DNA of 64,000 nucleotides. It comes from Juglans regia. Taxonomy: Eukaryota; Streptophyta; Magnoliopsida; Fagales; Juglandaceae. Of this stretch, positions 59,901 through 64,000 are shown one piece after another. Position 1 is the stretch's first letter. Each line of letters opens with the position of its first letter. The stretch spans positions 23,507,722 to 23,571,721 of the forward strand of contig NC_049912.1 in the NCBI RefSeq assembly GCF_001411555.2, given 5' to 3'. Under the pieces are notes generated by a model. That model was given only the letters and a program-made list of their open reading frames with translations, did not search any database and was not told the DNA's origin. Made by a program: the position numbers and the translations under genes.

Positions 59901-60956
59901 AGGAATTTCGGTTCTAAAATAGACATTAAATTGCCAACCCTCCTTAACTGCTTTATATTAATCATATGAATAACTTTTAGGCAAAGTTTGGGTGAAAATA
60001 TGGTAGAGCTAATCATAAAAGTTTTAAAAATTATGTATTGTTAATTGATGCAATTTTTTCGAATCGCTCATGATTGTGACTTGGGCATTGATAAGGTGTT
60101 CGGATGCTTATTTATGAAGTAAATAATAAATAAAGCATTTAAATATAAATAGAGATAAAAATATAAAAATTTACGTGATTTGACATAAAAGCTTATGTAC
60201 ATAGGTCATTTGAGATTGAATCCACTATATTTGATAATTTTATAATCTCACGTGCATGGCCTCCCAATAGAGAAAGTAGGGTTAAGGAGTGGTTGAAGAA
60301 GATACTGCCTCTATAGAAATCTGGAAAGAGAGGATATGAAGAGAGTGTAGAGACATGTAGATCTATAGAGATCCCTTCCTTTTATAAAGGTATTCTTCCT
60401 TCTTTAGACTTAAGAGTAATGCCAGAGTCTGTCTTGCTTTATATCATTATATCATTTTTACATTTTGATATCTCATTAAACTTCTTTTGAATTTATCTCT
60501 TCTTTGTATTCTTGATAATGGACTGGACTCTAATTCATTTTATATACAACATATGTCATATCATGATATATATATATATATATATTATATCATGATAAAT
60601 ATTTGATTGGTTAAGAGTCAGACACCAATGTTAAAAAGTAATATATATACTTTAAAAAAAAGTATAAGGTTACTCTTATTTTTTATTTTGTCCTTAAATT
60701 ATATTGGCTGATATTTCACATTTTAAATGTATTTAACTTTCCAAATGAAAAATCACGTACAATACAACATAATAATTAATAGGTAGAATGAGAAAATTAA
60801 GCTTGAAGAATAGCATTAAAAAGAAAAAACATAAGAACATATATTAGAGCACTGACATTGGTTTCATTAAAGTTATCTTTAAAATTTAATGAAAAGTACA
60901 TAATTTCTATAAATCTAAAACCTCCTTAACCATAACCTCACATTGAATTAATCATT
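55227..60956. other. GRP upstream and intergenic DNA, copy 2
   Basis: Equivalent of 42970-48714: (GT)n at 55733-55787, (GC)n near 56609-56626, hairpin element at 56487-56587, Tourist-like MITE at 57083-57302, LTR-like remnant at 58057-58637. The poly-T run near 59527 and the (AT)n tract near 60566-60584 are shorter than in copy 1. No gene recognised. Confidence 0.6.
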
Positions 60957-62997
60957 GAATTTATCAAAATAATAATATAATATTATATTTTTTAATAAAA
61001 TTCTTTTTTCATATTTTACAATTATACTAATCATATGTTAATTAATAATTTAATTTGATTCTTACATTATTATTACGAGACGGTTAGAGATTAAATGTGA
61101 ATAAAAAATACTTATAGAGATTAAAATTGAATAAAAAATAGATTTGATGAGTAAATAGTAACTCATCAAATTTGAAGAAACTCATCCATTTACTGTAGTT
61201 CAAAATTTCATATTTATCTCTTTGATTAATTCAATATAACTCTATTTTGATAAAATTTATCATATTTCATATTTAATTAAAATTTTAATAAAATCAATGC
61301 CAATAATCTTACAAAATCTACAACCTGGCATGATTGGTCATGTCCAAGTGGTTTGATCGTACCTCTGGAGCATTTAAAAAGAAAAAAAACAAAGACGATA
61401 CCTATTTCATAGACACATCAATCTGACCAATGGACCGACTTCGTACTCTGCTTGAATTTTGGTAATTGCTTAGCCCAATACTTGTAAGGCCTAACAGTGT
61501 ATTAAAAAAATCTTCCATTTTCAGATGCCCTTATAGTTGGTAGTATGCAGATAAACTGAAAATAAATAAATAAATAAATTTGTTTAAAAGTCGGTATATA
61601 AAATATATGATTCATTTTATTAATATTACAAAACTGAACTTTAAAAATAATTAAAATTAAAATCTCTTATAAATTAAATTTTATAACGTCAATAAAATAG
61701 AGAAAGTATAATCTTATACCCCGACTTTGAAGAAGAATAACTCAACTCGTAAACAAATGAAGTGAGTCATTCAATATGTAAGATCCACTTCATAGTTTTA
61801 TATCTCTCATTGAAATCTTTAACTTCGAATAATAACTTTGAGCAATATTGACCTAATTCATTGAATATCCCAAACAAATTGACAAGAATATATACATATT
61901 TGATAATCTGAGAGGTTTGCACATGTTTGAATCAGCATATCTCGTAAGAAAAAACATTTCCTACCTACCTATGGTGGCCATGGGTCCCCTTCTACGCAAG
62001 AATCGACTATAGGGTCCACTCCAGAAATGTATATACATTTCGCTCAATCCTGTTCTGGTTGTGGACTGCCTGCCTAACCATGATTTACAATATCATAGAA
62101 CTTGCTACGTACTAATAGTTTGATGTACTAAATTGCGTATTAAGACTTACATAATTTTTTATTATAAAAATAATAATTTTTTTTTTATAGAATAATAATA
62201 TCTTATGTTTTTGTTTTTAATTTATATTATTTTATTAAACGAATGTCTTATATTTAACGTTAGTTCACAATTTAATGCACGAAATCGATTGCAATAAGAC
62301 TTTTTCCAATATTATATGCATTTTCCAGCCTGTGAGAAAGACCAGCTTGAAGGCGACACATGATCAGAACTTGACCACTATTACGCGTAACAAATCCATA
62401 GAAACAAAAATAAATCTACAAATTTATATGTTTTTGTAGCATTAGTACTGGATTGATCATTTTATTCTTTAAATTTTGATTAATATGTAACTTTTTCACC
62501 TTTAACTAATCATTCAAAACTTGAAGTCTACATTGGATTAGTCATCTCACTCTCTATAATAATAAAATTTTATTATTTTACTATTTTTTTTATTTTTTTA
62601 TTTTATTTTTATAATCTTCAATAACCTCCAACAAATTATATTCATTTTTATTTTCACAATCTAACAATTTATAATATAATAATCTCATATGTATATAGAT
62701 GGTAAAATTTCATATGAATAAAAATCTCATATTTATAATATAATAATCTCAAAAAATACTCTTAGACTTGCTATAGTTCTTTTTACATTTGAAAAAAAGA
62801 ATAGATTTACTGTATCTTATAGTTTGGATGAAAACAATTTAACTAATTTAATATGGAGTAAATATGAATGATATTTGTTAAATTTAAAGATAAAAATATA
62901 TTTAATCAATCCAATACCAATACTTTCATATAACCAAAAATGTTAATATATATATATATATATAATATAGTTCGTTATTTATTAATTTAAATGGACT
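60957..62997. other. Unique AT-rich intergenic DNA right of the duplication
   Basis: Very AT-rich, with no counterpart in copy 1 because that copy ends at the gap. Only short frames. No transposon ends recognised. (AT)n at about 62947-62962. Confidence 0.5.
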
Positions 62998-63372
62998 TTG
63001 CAGCCATTCAAGAAAAATCATGACTACTCCATCACTGCCTATATATGTGTCATCCCATCATGGCATCATCCAAAAGACTTCCTTCGTATGCCACCGAAAT
63101 CAATGCTGACATCTTTTATCATTAAGGAACTTGCAAGAAAATCAATGCAGATGGATTTTTTTTTTGGTTCCACGGATGGAGCATCACGGCATCCTAGAAC
63201 ACCTAGGAATGAATCTCCCCCGGATATGACCGATTGGAAACACATATATCGAATGATTCAACTATTAAAAAAATTTATTAAGTATAAAGAAGAGATTTCC
63301 GATCATCTACCTACGAGTTTTCTGTTGAAATTATTCCACATCAATTGTAAAGAGTTAACGGCTAGTTTATAA
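62998..63372 (+). other. Unrecognised 124-codon open frame
   Basis: Open from 62998 to a stop at 63372, starting MQPFKKNHDYSITAYICVIP. The second half (RHPRTPRNESPPDMTDWKHI and then a Lys/Leu-rich helical-looking stretch) has more coding-like composition than the surroundings. A spliced model cannot be excluded. No domain, signal peptide or membrane segment identified, and a chance frame is possible. Confidence 0.25.
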
Positions 63373-64000
63373 ACAGGAGAGAAAGTTTCACATCTTAAAC
63401 TAACGTTTAGAATCGAGAGAGACCTATAACCACTCAATACTAATATATCTTAAACTCAACAGTCCGCGAGAGAAACTAATTAATTGGCATTGCTCTATAA
63501 AAATGTCTCAGATCAATTGTAGAAGAGACTAGTACTGAATACTGATCACCTTATAAATATGAGAGAACAGAGCTTCTTTGGACCGGCAATGCCTATATTC
63601 AGAGTCAATCGGCACCCAATAAAATATTGACATGTCGGAAAATCTCATAAGAATATGGTGCACCTCATCACACAGGATGTTAAACACAAAATTCTCCCTC
63701 CTCCCATGAATATCTATGTAGAACTTCTACTTACAATCGGCATTTACAACCAGCGTGTAACCGACTGACTAACACGTCAGCATCTGTCAGAGAAATTAAA
63801 AGAGCATAGTAAAGCAAAACACCCTAGTTTACGCAGTCGGAGGACTCAAGTCAAGACTCTCAAAAGTAATAAAAATGGAACTTTGCCTACTGCAATGTAA
63901 ACGGCTGGAAGTACAAGAAATAGAAGTTGGAAGATAAACAACAAGTCACTTTCCTTACTCAAGCAAAGCAAAGCAATTCTTCGTAAAGAAGCGAGAAAAA
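63373..64000. other. Right edge, nothing identified
   Basis: Less AT-rich than the preceding 2 kb. It could be the flank or untranslated part of a gene beyond the window. No frame, RNA gene or repeat end recognised. Confidence 0.4.

Larger units (their letters stand above)
49356..60956. repeat. Large direct duplication, copy 2
   Basis: Matches 37098-48714 at an offset of 12258 falling to 12242. Sequence continues past the end of copy 1 (…GAATTAATCATT) into unique DNA, so copy 2 is continuous with the right flank while copy 1 is continuous with the left flank. Confidence 0.95.

Noticed and set aside
37098..60956. The duplication considered as two diverged paralogous loci
   Set aside because: Only four substitutions noticed in about 11.6 kb, introns and intergenic DNA included, so sequence-diverged paralogy is excluded.
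1..64000. CRISPR array, bacterial operon, integrated virus or defence system
   Set aside because: No spaced repeats of CRISPR type, and all recognisable genes are intron-containing or typical plant nuclear genes; nothing viral was recognised beyond LTR retrotransposon sequences.

Overview
The window looks like nuclear DNA from a woody eudicot. Genes are split by GT-AG introns, intergenic DNA is AT-rich with many (AT)n, (GA)n and (GT)n tracts, and small transposons and retrotransposon remnants are dense. One recurrent MITE family (ends resembling GTTTGGATGTTGAGATGAG, interior rich in CTCATCTCAACTCATC) is, from my memory, common in Fagales genomes such as walnut, hickory or oak, so I favour Fagales; this is inference only.

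Layout: 0-4 kb is repeat-rich, with a duplicated TRIM-like block, a MITE inserted in only one copy, and two short gene fragments. 4.2-7.2 kb (+) encodes a two-RRM, Gly/Tyr-rich hnRNP-type protein. 10.2-14.5 kb (+) encodes a plant UNC-13/PATROL1-family (DUF810, MUN-type) protein in five exons, one of whose introns carries a miniature LTR element and a MITE. 14.9-19.0 kb (-) is a four-exon NPF (NRT1/PTR) transporter gene, closest by eye to NPF5.2. 21.5-22.1 kb is a Mutator-like non-autonomous element with many ACCGG motifs. 22.55-27.72 kb is a complete but non-autonomous Ty3/gypsy-type LTR element on the minus strand: it has a decayed gag, no visible pol, and a large decayed antisense ORF. 27.7-36 kb is a gene-poor, AT-rich stretch.

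From about 36.3 kb the window contains the same ~12 kb block twice in the same orientation, on either side of a run of exactly 100 N (48715-48814). Each block carries the 3' end of a LINE-like element, a two-exon plastid ribosomal protein L28 gene (+) and a glycine-rich secreted protein gene (-). Over about 11.6 kb I could find only four substitutions plus simple-repeat length changes. This is either a very recent tandem duplication or, more likely given the gap, two overlapping contig ends placed end to end. The last ~3 kb is unique, with one unrecognised ORF.

The genes do not form a pathway; they are ordinary independent plant genes. The order hnRNP - UNC-13-like - L28 resembles my recollection of the Arabidopsis AT2G33410-AT2G33450 interval, which would make this a conserved microsyntenic block enlarged by transposons.
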